Below are positions 52,500 to 60,764 of a stretch of 64,000 nt of DNA, piece by piece. The stretch covers positions 1 through 64,000 of the forward strand of contig NZ_JAVLVT010000010.1 in the NCBI RefSeq assembly GCF_031628175.1. Direction: 5' to 3'. Each line of letters starts with the position of its first letter. Position 1 is the first letter of the stretch. The stretch comes from Lipingzhangella_A rawalii (GTDB taxonomy: Bacteria; Actinomycetota; Actinomycetes; Streptosporangiales; Streptosporangiaceae). The notes below the pieces were generated by a model, which saw nothing but the letters and a program-made list of their open reading frames with translations, had not been told where the DNA came from and did not search any database. The position numbers and the translations under genes were made by a program.

Positions 52500-53888
52500 A
52501 TGAGTGAATTCCGCATCGAGCACGACTCGATGGGTGAGGTACAGGTGCCCGTTGACGCCAAGTGGCGCGCGCAGACCCAACGGGCGGTGGAGAACTTTCC
52601 GATTTCCGGCCAGGGCTTGGAGAACGCGCATATTGCGGCCCTGGGGCACATCAAGGCGGCCGCAGCCCGCGTCAACGCTGAGCTTGGCATGCTGCCCAGC
52701 GACATGGCCGAGGCGATCCACGCCGCGGCCAGCGAGGTAGCGGCGGGGCAGTGGAACGACCAGTTCCCCATCGACGTGTTCCAGACCGGTTCCGGCACGT
52801 CCAGCAACATGAACACCAACGAGGTGGTGGCCACTCTGGCCTCCGAACGACTGGGCCGGGACGTTCACCCCAACGACCATGTCAACGCCGCCCAATCCTC
52901 CAACGACGTGTTCCCCTCCGCGATCCACATCGCCGCGACGCAGGCGGTCGTGAACCACCTGATCCCGGCGCTACGGGAGCTGGAGGGTGAGTTGACCCGC
53001 AAGTCCGTCGAGTTCGCGACCGTGGTCAAGAGCGGGCGCACGCACCTCATGGACGCGACTCCGGTGACCCTGGGACAGGAGTTCGCCGGTTATGCGGCAC
53101 AGGTGCGCACGGGCGTGGAGCGGCTGGAGGCCGTGTTGCCCCGTGTGGGCGAGCTTCCGCTGGGTGGAACCGCCGTGGGAACGGGGATCAACACCCCCGA
53201 GGGTTTCGCTGGCCGGGTGATCGCCGAGATCGCGCGCACCACCGGGCTTCCACTGTCCGAGGCACGGGACCACTTCGAGGCCCAGGGGGCCCGGGACGGG
53301 TTGGTGGAACTGTCGGGGCAGCTGCGCACGATCGCGGTCAGTCTCGTGAAGATCGCCAACGACATCAGATGGATGGGCTCTGGTCCCCGCACCGGGCTGA
53401 GCGAACTGTACCTGCCCGATCTCCAACCCGGCTCATCGATCATGCCCGGCAAGGTCAACCCCGTCCTGCCCGAGGCCATGCTTCAGGTTGCCTCCCAGGT
53501 TGTGGGCAATGATGCTGCCGTTGCCTTCGGTGGCTCCTCCGGGAATTTCGAACTCAATGTTCAGCTGCCCCTGATCGCCCGCAACGTACTGGAGTCGATC
53601 CGGCTGCTGAGCAACATCTCGCAGGTATTCGCCCAGCGGTGTGTGGCCGGTCTGACGGCCAATGAACAGCAGTGCGCCGAGTACGCCGCCTCCTCACCGT
53701 CGATCGTTACGCCGTTGAACCGTTACATCGGCTACGAGGAGGCCGCCAAGGTCGCCAAGCAGGCCCTGGCACAGAAACGCACCATCCGCGAGGTTGTCCT
53801 GGATCGCGGCTACATCGAGCAGGGCCTGCTCACCAAGGAGCAGTTGGACGAGGCCCTGGACGTGTTGGGGATGACCAACTCCCAGTAG
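52500..53888 (+). CDS. fumC: Class II fumarate hydratase
   Basis: A 462-aa tetrameric enzyme hydrating fumarate to malate in the TCA cycle. Motifs are TGSGTSSNMNTNEV, NDHVNAAQSSNDVFPSA, KSGRTHLMDATPV and the superfamily signature GSSIMPGKVNP. GGAG precedes the ATG. A structured hairpin follows. Confidence 0.97.
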   Translation: MSEFRIEHDSMGEVQVPVDAKWRAQTQRAVENFPISGQGLENAHIAALGHIKAAAARVNAELGMLPSDMAEAIHAAASEVAAGQWNDQFPIDVFQTGSGTSSNMNTNEVVATLASERLGRDVHPNDHVNAAQSSNDVFPSAIHIAATQAVVNHLIPALRELEGELTRKSVEFATVVKSGRTHLMDATPVTLGQEFAGYAAQVRTGVERLEAVLPRVGELPLGGTAVGTGINTPEGFAGRVIAEIARTTGLPLSEARDHFEAQGARDGLVELSGQLRTIAVSLVKIANDIRWMGSGPRTGLSELYLPDLQPGSSIMPGKVNPVLPEAMLQVASQVVGNDAAVAFGGSSGNFELNVQLPLIARNVLESIRLLSNISQVFAQRCVAGLTANEQQCAEYAASSPSIVTPLNRYIGYEEAAKVAKQALAQKRTIREVVLDRGYIEQGLLTKEQLDEALDVLGMTNSQ

Positions 53889-53914
53889 GCTCGTTCTCCG
53901 GAGTCACCAGCGCC

Positions 53915-53980
53915 GGACCCGGTCCACACGTGCCGCCATGAGCCGTTGGGGTTCGTGGCGGCACTGCGTGTGGGTCCGGA
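53915..53980 (+). terminator. Imperfect long hairpin after fumC
   Basis: CCACACG-TGCCGCCA (53924-53938) pairs with TGGCGGCA (53956-53963) and CGTGTGG (53967-53973), with a 3-nt bulge and a 17-nt loop; GGAC/GTCC can extend the base. Probable fumC terminator. Confidence 0.65.
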
Positions 53981-54087
53981 CTGTTGTCCAGGGCTGTCCT
54001 GAACCCAACACCCCTCCGTGTGTGCCCACAGGTGTCCCATTCCGGCCGCACACAACGGGCAACAGCATGCATGTGGTGCACGTCTGA

Positions 54088-54111
54088 GCGCAGTACCCTG
54101 CGCAGTACCCT
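54088..54111 (+). repeat. Tandem 12-bp repeat upstream of the protein kinase
   Basis: GCGCAGTACCCT occurs twice back to back, about 35 bp before the kinase start. It could be a regulator site or overlap the promoter; no function is shown. Confidence 0.6.
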
Positions 54112-54144
54112 GCCTGTCAACCCGCGCCCCCAGGGGAGATGTTC

Positions 54145-55800
54145 ATGTCAGTGGAAGAGCGGAACGGAGAACGCATCGTCGCGGGACGGTATCGCCTGCG
54201 GCGGGAGCTGGGTCGCGGCGGCATGGGTGCGGTCTGGCACGCCTGGGACGCCGACCTGGAACGGGACGTCGCCATCAAGGAGGTCACCCTCGGTAGCGAC
54301 CTCAGTGAACAGGAACGCGCCGACGCCCACGCCCGGGTACGCCGCGAGGCCCGGTCCGCCGCCCGGTTAAGCCACCCCGCGATCATCGCCATCCACGACG
54401 TCCTCGAACATGAGGGCCACCCCTGGATCGTGATGCAACTCGCCGAAGGCAGGTCCCTGGAGAAAGTCCTGAACGAGGACGGCCCGCTCTCCCCCGCCAC
54501 CGTACACAGTATCGCCACCACCCTCATCGACGCCCTGAACACCGCCCACCAAGCCGGGGTCGTCCACCGGGACGTCAAGCCCGCGAACGTCCTCTACACC
54601 ACCGACGGCAAGCCCTTCCTCACCGACTTCGGTATCGCCAACATCGAGGGCGAAACCTCCATTACGCGCACGGGCGCCCTGGTTGGTTCTCCCTCCTACA
54701 TGGCTCCCGAGATCCTCGAGGGACACCCCGCCAGCCCGGCCACCGACCTCTGGAGTCTCGGTGTCACCCTCTACGCCCTCCTGGACGGCGGCTCCCCCTT
54801 CAACCGCCCCACCCTGCCCGCCACCCTCAGTGCCATCGTCAATGGCGACATCCCACCCCCCACCAATGCCGGCCCACTGACCCCCACCCTGATGGGGCTC
54901 CTCACCCGCGACCCCAGCCACCGGCTCGACGCCGCCACCGCGGCCACCCAGCTCGCCCAGACTCCCGTCCACCAGACCCGGTCACCATCGGGGGGCAGCA
55001 CCATGGCCCCGCCTCCCGCTGCGGCCCCAGGGACTTCCCCGGTCCAGCCGGCACACGCGCCACCACCGGGTCCCAGCACGCCCCCGCCACCCGGGCCAGC
55101 CGTTCCACCGTACGGGCCCACGGGCTCCAGCCCGGCGCTGTCCGGACCGTCCGGCCCCACCCCACGTCCGGATCACGTCCCGCCCGGGCCTCCAGCCCAC
55201 TACTCCACCGCGGGGAGTGCTCCCCGGCCATGGCTGCTGTGGACCGCTGCCAGTGCGGTCGTGGTCGTGGTGCTGGTTCTGGTTGCCGCGACCGCCTGGA
55301 GCGTTCTCTACTCCGCGGACTACGATCTCTACGATGAGGTGGGATTCGCCGTGGAGTATCCCGCGGGGTGGGAAATCGACGAGCAGCATGACGATGACAA
55401 CGATATGTACACCGACTTCGAACACCCCGATGACGAGATACGGATGACGATTGGGGTGTACACCGACCCCGCGGAGTTCGACGCGCGCACCCAGCTCGAG
55501 GCGTTTGTCGACGGGGTGTCCCCCGACGCGCAGGACGAGCCGGAGCAGGTGCGGCTGGACGAGGAACCGGACACCCACCATCCCGCCGACTGGGACGTCG
55601 CCATCGGAGAGGTGCACTACACACTGATTCCGCAGGAGGCGCGCGCCTACGACGATCCGGAGCGGTTCACCGTGGTGCGGGTGATCCATGTGGAGTCGGA
55701 CCTGTACTACTTCCTCAGTTGGAACGGTGCCCAGCAACTCCGGGATGAGTACGAAGCGGAGATCCAACATTCGCTGGAGACCTTCAATCCGCCAGCCTGA
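54145..55800 (+). CDS. Membrane Ser/Thr protein kinase with extracellular sensor-like domain
   Basis: A 551-aa Hanks-type kinase. The ATG at 54145 is preferred because GGGGAG lies 6 nt upstream. The kinase domain (about 14-280) has GRGGMGAVW, K45 (VAIKEV), HRDVKPAN with D143, and DFG with D161. A Pro/Ser/Gly-rich linker (about 285-360) leads to one transmembrane helix (about 362-388) and an exported domain of about 160 acidic residues containing FAVEYPAGWEID, a fold seen in PsbP/DUF1795-like modules. No PASTA repeats, so it is not PknB. Signal and targets unknown. Confidence 0.92.
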   Translation: MSVEERNGERIVAGRYRLRRELGRGGMGAVWHAWDADLERDVAIKEVTLGSDLSEQERADAHARVRREARSAARLSHPAIIAIHDVLEHEGHPWIVMQLAEGRSLEKVLNEDGPLSPATVHSIATTLIDALNTAHQAGVVHRDVKPANVLYTTDGKPFLTDFGIANIEGETSITRTGALVGSPSYMAPEILEGHPASPATDLWSLGVTLYALLDGGSPFNRPTLPATLSAIVNGDIPPPTNAGPLTPTLMGLLTRDPSHRLDAATAATQLAQTPVHQTRSPSGGSTMAPPPAAAPGTSPVQPAHAPPPGPSTPPPPGPAVPPYGPTGSSPALSGPSGPTPRPDHVPPGPPAHYSTAGSAPRPWLLWTAASAVVVVVLVLVAATAWSVLYSADYDLYDEVGFAVEYPAGWEIDEQHDDDNDMYTDFEHPDDEIRMTIGVYTDPAEFDARTQLEAFVDGVSPDAQDEPEQVRLDEEPDTHHPADWDVAIGEVHYTLIPQEARAYDDPERFTVVRVIHVESDLYYFLSWNGAQQLRDEYEAEIQHSLETFNPPA

Positions 55801-55851
55801 GGTCCCGTGGAGCCGTTGGTCACCCCGCACCGGACCCGAGGTGGCAGGGAA

Positions 55852-55920
55852 GCCCCGGCCACGACATGAACCCGGGTGGGCAACGTTTGTGCCCACCCGG
55901 GTTCATGTCGTGGGCGGGGC
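55852..55920. terminator. Very strong bidirectional hairpin terminator
   Basis: A perfect 24-bp inverted repeat (55859-55882 with 55890-55913) has a 7-nt loop; GCCCCG (55852-55857) and CGGGGC (55915-55920) extend the stem past one mismatch to about 30 bp. It lies between the convergent kinase and transglycosylase genes and should end both transcripts. Confidence 0.92.
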
Positions 55921-55941
55921 TGTGGCGACCCGCCTCGCCCG

Positions 55942-56583
55942 TCAGTACCAGTTGTGCTGCTGGGAGTGGCCCCAGGCACCGCACGGGCTGCCGTACTGCT
56001 CGTCGATGTAACCCAAGCCCCACTCGATCTGGGTGGCGGGGTTCGTGCGCCAGTCAGCCCCGGCCGAAGCCATCTTGTCACCCGGTAGGGACTGTGGAAT
56101 GCCGTAGGCACCAGAGCTGGGGTTCTCCGCGGTGTGGTCCCAGTTGCTCTCCTTCTCCCACAGGTTGTCCAGGCAGCTCCACTGGTCCTGTCCCCACCCG
56201 TAGTCGCCGAGCATGGCCTGGGCGATCTCCCGCGGAGATCCGGATGGCACCGAGCCTCCGGTGGCCTCGGGCTCTTCCTCTTGTTCTTCCTCTTCTTCCT
56301 CTTCTTCCTCGTCCTCTTCGACCGTGCCAGCGGCGCTGGCTGCGGATCCGGCGGTCACCTCGGACGACTGTTCCTGGAGCGCCTCCAGCTCCTCCTCGGA
56401 CAGGTCCTGTCCCTCACCAAAGAACGGGCTGCTTTCCTCGGTGACTTCCGGGGCCGCCTGCGCGGAGGTCTGCTCTGGTTGACCACTGTCCGCGAACGCG
56501 GACACGGCAAACGTTGCGCCCACGACCATCGTGGCCGATCCGACCGCTGCGGCGGAGCGCAGCGAGATCCGATTGAGTAACAA
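55942..56583 (-). CDS. Secreted lytic-transglycosylase-like protein with poly-Glu linker
   Basis: A 213-aa exported protein. The TTG at 56583 has AAAGG 7 nt upstream and begins a signal peptide (RISLRSAAAVGSATMVVGATF...); an upstream GTG at 56607 is possible. After the cleavage region comes an acidic linker with a run of about 15 Glu/Asp residues (117-132 region). The C-terminal 80 residues, including WSCLDNLWEKESNWDHTAENPSSGAYGIPQ as separate known blocks (WEKESNW with the catalytic Glu, GAYGIPQ, WGLGYI), match the SLT/goose-lysozyme-like fold of actinobacterial cell-wall hydrolases. Expected to cut peptidoglycan. Confidence 0.85.
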   Translation of the reverse strand: MLLNRISLRSAAAVGSATMVVGATFAVSAFADSGQPEQTSAQAAPEVTEESSPFFGEGQDLSEEELEALQEQSSEVTAGSAASAAGTVEEDEEEEEEEEEQEEEPEATGGSVPSGSPREIAQAMLGDYGWGQDQWSCLDNLWEKESNWDHTAENPSSGAYGIPQSLPGDKMASAGADWRTNPATQIEWGLGYIDEQYGSPCGAWGHSQQHNWY

Positions 56584-56659
56584 GGAGTGCCCTTTCGTCA
56601 GTCGCACGTCGCGCGGGGACACGCGATCGACCCTCCCCCAAGGCCAGAGTCATGTGGTG

Positions 56660-56689
56660 GACGGAACCTTGGGGTGTCCTGGTTCCGTC
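56660..56689 (-). promoter_or_regulatory. Hairpin in the 5' leader of the transglycosylase gene
   Basis: GACGGAACC (56660-56668) and GGTTCCGTC (56681-56689) form a perfect 9-bp stem with a 12-nt loop in the predicted leader. Other short inverted repeats (TGGCG/CGCCA, CGTG/CACG) lie nearby. The leader might be regulatory, but it does not match a riboswitch I can recognise. Confidence 0.45.
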
Positions 56690-56805
56690 GATGCGGCCGA
56701 GCGCCGGGGGCTGGCGAAACGTGTGTTCACGCCACGCGCTCCGGGGGTTCCTTCACCTGATCGGGAACCACAATGCCGCATCATCACAGGCGAATAACGC
56801 AAAAC

Positions 56806-56811
56806 AGTATA
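56806..56811 (-). promoter_or_regulatory. -10-like element for the transglycosylase gene
   Basis: On the minus strand TATACT fits a vegetative -10 in the AT-rich patch at 56790-56830. The -35 (TCGTCA or CGTCAT, 17-18 bp away) is poor. It would give a leader of about 215 nt. Confidence 0.4.
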
Positions 56812-57059
56812 TGACCTGAATCACACTCATGACGACCGTATCGGTATAGAGCACCCTGAGCGCCGCGGTGCGGGGCATATCCGTCTCGCTCCCCACCCCG
56901 ACAGCGCAACAGTGACGTGTCCGACACCGAAAGGGGGGATACTCACGCCGACGTGAGTATCGCAACCGATGCGGCCCCGGAGTGGGTCTGGGAGTGTACC
57001 GATCGCGGTGCCGTGAACCGGGTCAGCCCAGGACGGGGGCGGGCTACGGGGCACGACCG

Positions 57060-57091
57060 CACCGGGGTTCGGCGCACGCCGAACCCCGGTG
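57060..57091 (-). terminator. Terminator after phoH
   Basis: CACCGGGGTTCGGC (57060-57073) and GCCGAACCCCGGTG (57078-57091) form a perfect 14-bp stem with a GCAC tetraloop, 65 bp past the PhoH stop. Confidence 0.85.
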
Positions 57092-57155
57092 TCTCCCGCG
57101 CTACTCCCTGGGATACGCGGGATATGCGGATACACAGCAGACGCCAACCGGGCGG

Positions 57156-58496
57156 TCAGCCAGCGAGGAGCTTGGTCACCAGTGCGGCAATCTGGGACCG
57201 TTCCGAACGATTCAGGGTCACATGGGCGAACAGGGGATGCCCCTTGAGCCGCTCCACCACCGCGGCCACACCGTCGTAGCGCCCCACCCGCAAGTTGTCC
57301 CGCTGGGCCACATCGTGTGTGAGGACAACGCGTGAGTCCGCACCGAGCCGGGAGAGGACCGTCAGCAGGACGCCACGTTCCAGCGACTGGGCCTCATCGA
57401 CGATGACGAAGGAGTCGTGCAAGGAACGGCCCCGGATGTGGGTCAGCGGTAGCACCTCCAACATTCCCCGCTCGACCACCTCGTCGATCACGTCCTGGGT
57501 CGTGAGCGCGGAGAGGGTGTCATGGACGGCCTGGGACCACGGCGACATCTTCTCGTACTCGCCGCCGGGCAGGTACCCAAGCTCCTGATCCCCGACGGCG
57601 TGCAGTGGCCGGAAGACCACCACCTTACGGTGCTGGCCTCGTTCCAGTACCGCCTCCAGCCCCGCGCACAGAGCCAGTGCCGATTTGCCTGTTCCGGCAC
57701 GTCCCCCCAACGAGACGATCCCGATGTCGGGATCGGTGAGCAGGTCCAAGGCTACGCGCTGCTCGGCGCTGCGCCCATGCAGACCAAAGACATCCCGATC
57801 CCCGTGCACGACCCGAACCGATTTGTCCGGCAGTACCCGTCCCAGTGCCTTGCCTCGCTCCGAGACCAGAACCAACCCCGTGTGGCACGGAAGCTCGCGG
57901 GCGGCCTCGATGTCTGCCGTTGCGGAACGAAACAACTCGGCGACCTCGTGTGCGGGAACGTCCAGCTCGGCCATACCGGTCCAGCCGTGTTCGATCGCGA
58001 GTTCGGCCCGATACTCCTCGGCGCTGAGACCGATGGAGGACGCCTTGATACGCAGGGGAAGGTCTTTACTGACCAAAACGACGTCGTGTTCCTCCAGGGC
58101 CAGCGCGCGAGCTACCGCCAGGATCCGGGTATCCCCGGAATCCTGCCGAAACCCCGCCGGCAGGACGCCCGGGTCGGCATGGTTCAGTTCCACCCGTAGC
58201 GTGCCGCCTTCCTCATTGACCGGAACCGCCTCGTCGAGACCGCCGTTCTCCTCCCGCAGATCGTCCAACAGGCGCAGTGCCTCCCGGGCGAAATAGCCGA
58301 GCTCGGGATGGTCGCGCTTCGCCTCCAGCTCGGTGATAACGACGATCGGGAGGATCACCTCATGCTCGGCGAACCGCGCCATCGCTCTGGGATCGGCGAG
58401 CAGGACGCTGGTGTCGAGAACATAGGTACGCCGCTGTGGGGTGTCACACTCCTGAGTCTGGTGACTGCTGTGGCGACGGATCGAGGAACTAGCCAC
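57156..58496 (-). CDS. PIN-PhoH protein (PhoH2)
   Basis: A 446-aa protein joining an N-terminal PIN ribonuclease domain (VLDTSVLLADPRAMARF, then SGDTRILAVA and VLVSKDLPLRIKA) to a C-terminal PhoH ATPase (Walker A GGRAGTGKSALAL, Walker B SFVIVDEAQSL). PhoH2 proteins are reported RNA helicases/ribonucleases. The GTG at 58496 has GGGGGAG 5 nt upstream. Placement matches Rv1095 of mycobacteria. It lacks a visible partner antitoxin. Confidence 0.94.
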   Translation of the reverse strand: MASSSIRRHSSHQTQECDTPQRRTYVLDTSVLLADPRAMARFAEHEVILPIVVITELEAKRDHPELGYFAREALRLLDDLREENGGLDEAVPVNEEGGTLRVELNHADPGVLPAGFRQDSGDTRILAVARALALEEHDVVLVSKDLPLRIKASSIGLSAEEYRAELAIEHGWTGMAELDVPAHEVAELFRSATADIEAARELPCHTGLVLVSERGKALGRVLPDKSVRVVHGDRDVFGLHGRSAEQRVALDLLTDPDIGIVSLGGRAGTGKSALALCAGLEAVLERGQHRKVVVFRPLHAVGDQELGYLPGGEYEKMSPWSQAVHDTLSALTTQDVIDEVVERGMLEVLPLTHIRGRSLHDSFVIVDEAQSLERGVLLTVLSRLGADSRVVLTHDVAQRDNLRVGRYDGVAAVVERLKGHPLFAHVTLNRSERSQIAALVTKLLAG

Positions 58497-59133
58497 TCGT
58501 TCTCCCCCGGGCACCACACGGGCGCCCTCGTAGCACGGGACTCCAAGGACCGGGCGGCCCGGCAGGGCCGGGACCGGCCCTGGGAGAGAACAGTTCCTGA
58601 CACGTACAGGACCGTCACTACGTCGGGCCTCCCGAGCGGCCGGGACGTGCGCCGACCGCCATTAGTGACCGTACCCGGCACGATCGACGCGCAACAGTCC
58701 TCAGCGGTAAATCCCTGGGGTCCGTCCGGGAACGACTCCGGGGCTGGTTCGCCACGGGCACCACCCTGCGGCAGCGGCGGGTGCACCGTGTTCCACCATG
58801 CTGGCCGTGGCCACAACCCACCAGGGGACCGGACCACCCCCCGGATTGGGCGCTTGGCCTACGCGGGTGACGGTTGCCTCGCCAGGAATGTGGTCCCGGT
58901 GCCTGGCCTCCCGTGCGGGCTGCCTCAGCAGCCGGCAGCGGCGCGCCCTGGCAGTGTTCCCCGTCCCCCGTTTCCCGTCCCCCGTACGACGGCCAGCGGG
59001 GCACGGGTGGCACGAAGGCACCTCAGGTCCGGTAGCCACTCCGACGAGGTCGGTGTGTCCACGGTGATCCCGCCGGGCCCACCAGGGTCCTCAGCGCATC
59101 GACCCGCCCTCCGGCCGCCCCAAAAAACGGACC
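58497..59133. other. Long intergenic region between uppS-like gene and phoH
   Basis: About 640 bp. Open frames occur but none with start signals or recognisable content. It contains a C-rich tract (58959-58983) whose minus strand has four G runs. A T6 tract on the minus strand near 59116-59122 may end the uppS-like transcript. Confidence 0.45.
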
Positions 59134-59895
59134 CTAGCCGCCGAACCGTCGGCTGCGGGCCCCAAAAGCCCGCAGCGCCCGCAGGAAGTCCACCCGGCGG
59201 AAGGCCGGCCAGAAGACTTCACAGAAGTAGAACTCCGAGTGCGCGCTCTGCCACAGCAGAAATCCGGACAGTCGCTGTTCGCCCGAGGTGCGAATCACCA
59301 GGTCCGGGTCGGGTTGGCCGCGGGTGTAGAGGTGCTCGCCGATGTCGTCCAGTTCCAGCCGGCTCGCCAGCTCGGTGAGGGTCGTGCCCTTCTCCGCCTC
59401 CTCCAGCAGGAGCGATCGCACCGCGTCCGTGATCTCCCGCCGTCCCCCGTACCCCACCGCAACGTTCACGATCGGTCCCGGGTTGTGGGCGGTGTCCGCG
59501 CCGGCTTCCTTCAACACCCGGGCTGTGGGTTCCGGAAGCAGGTCGTGCGCCCCCATCGGGTTGACGTGCCAGCCCTCACTGCGCAGGCGCTGCACCGTGG
59601 ACTCGATGATGTCGAGGAGCGGGGCAAGTTCCTGCTGGGGCCGAGAGAAGTTGTCGGTGGACAACAGCCAGAGGGTGACGACCTGCACCCCGACCTCGTC
59701 GCACCAGCCCAACAGGTCGAAGATCTTGTCGGCCCCCGCCTGGTGACCGTCCTGCACACTCACGAAGCCACTCGTGCGGGCCCAGCGCCGGTTGCCATCC
59801 AGGATCACACCGACGTGCTGGGGAATCTGGTAGTGCCCCAGCTCCCGTTCGAGTCGTCGTTCGTAGAGCCAGTACAGGAGGTTACGCAACCCCAT
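59134..59895 (-). CDS. cis-Prenyltransferase (isoprenyl diphosphate synthase, UppS family)
   Basis: A 253-aa Z-prenyl diphosphate synthase. The catalytic loop is VILDGNRRWART, followed by LLSTDNFSRPQQE and the C-terminal RTSGEQRLSGFLLWQSAHSEFYF block with the FW motif. Synteny with Rv1086, a short-chain Z-FPP synthase, suggests that role, but chain length cannot be read from sequence. It overlaps the sigma factor gene by 14 bp. Confidence 0.94.
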   Translation of the reverse strand: MGLRNLLYWLYERRLERELGHYQIPQHVGVILDGNRRWARTSGFVSVQDGHQAGADKIFDLLGWCDEVGVQVVTLWLLSTDNFSRPQQELAPLLDIIESTVQRLRSEGWHVNPMGAHDLLPEPTARVLKEAGADTAHNPGPIVNVAVGYGGRREITDAVRSLLLEEAEKGTTLTELASRLELDDIGEHLYTRGQPDPDLVIRTSGEQRLSGFLLWQSAHSEFYFCEVFWPAFRRVDFLRALRAFGARSRRFGG

Positions 59896-60475
59896 GCGTC
59901 GCTACCTTTCGCTCACCCGCGGAGAGGGAGCGCCGCAGGTGCTTGCGCCCCTCGTGAATCCTTGACTTCACGGTCCCCAGGGATAGTCCCAGGGCCCGTG
60001 CGACCTGTTCGTAGTCCACCTGGCACAAATCCCGCAACACGAGTGGCCGCACGAGGTCGGGACGTTCCCGCTCCAGCTCGTCCAGGGCTTCCAGCAGTCC
60101 GATCCGCGATCCGGAGAGCACGCTCGTGGTGCGGGGGTCCTGGGGCGGGACGATCACCTCGTTCCCGGTGATGGACTGGGCCCGCTGACGCGCATGCTCG
60201 CGCAACGCCCGGTACGTCTGGCGGGCAGACTCCGACACCACGGTATACAACCAGGGGGTGAACGACGAATCGTCGGCGCGGGTGTGGATATCGCGACTCA
60301 CCCGGGACAGCGCCTGCCGGCATGCTTCGGCTGCGTCCTGCCGGCAGGGGAGGAAGCGGGCACAGCGCCGGAGCACCTCCGGGTGCAGACGCCGCACCAG
60401 CGCGTCCAGTGCCGCCTCGTCACCCATACGTGCCCGGCTCGCCAGACTCTCGACGCACGTCGTCCCACTGTTCAC
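59882..60475 (-). CDS. ECF-type RNA polymerase sigma factor
   Basis: A 197-aa sigma-70-family protein with region 2 (about 10-75, DALVRRLHPEVLRRCARFL ... LYTVVSESARQTYR) and region 4 (LRDLCQVDYEQVARALGLSLGTVKSRIHEGRKHLRR). The GTG at 60475 has GAGGGG 5 nt upstream. Its end overlaps the cis-prenyltransferase start by 14 bp. No anti-sigma gene is adjacent. Region 2 is somewhat divergent, so control may not be classical. Confidence 0.88.
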   Translation of the reverse strand: MNSGTTCVESLASRARMGDEAALDALVRRLHPEVLRRCARFLPCRQDAAEACRQALSRVSRDIHTRADDSSFTPWLYTVVSESARQTYRALREHARQRAQSITGNEVIVPPQDPRTTSVLSGSRIGLLEALDELERERPDLVRPLVLRDLCQVDYEQVARALGLSLGTVKSRIHEGRKHLRRSLSAGERKVATHGVA

Positions 60476-60764
60476 GGCGACCCCTCGCAAATCCTGGGTC
60501 AGCAGGCCAGGGCACCGGATGGGTCCCGCCGGCGACGACGGGGCTGGTGCGCATGGCGCGCCCCGACCAACCGCACGGACACGCTGTGGCGCCCGAAAAA
60601 TGCCCCATCCTCACGCATACCCGCTTGGTACGGCTTTCCCGACCGGCCGCCGTCGAACCAGGATGACCAGTTCCGGACGTGGCACGCACGAGCCGGCCGC
60701 ATGGGGCCGAAGCATCATATGCCGGACGCAGACCGGAGGCCTCCCCCGGAGGCTATGGCCGGAG
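60476..60764. other. Intergenic region upstream of the sigma factor
   Basis: About 289 bp between the YyaL gene end and the sigma factor. No gene is supported; the sigma promoter presumably lies here. Confidence 0.35.

Noticed and set aside
56588..56800. c-di-AMP (ydaO-type) riboswitch before the transglycosylase gene
   Set aside because: The conserved core elements (GGGGAACC followed by TGGGGTGAA and the GACAGCTAAC block) are not present in order on the transcribed strand; a partial GGAACCTTGGGGTG match is on the wrong strand.
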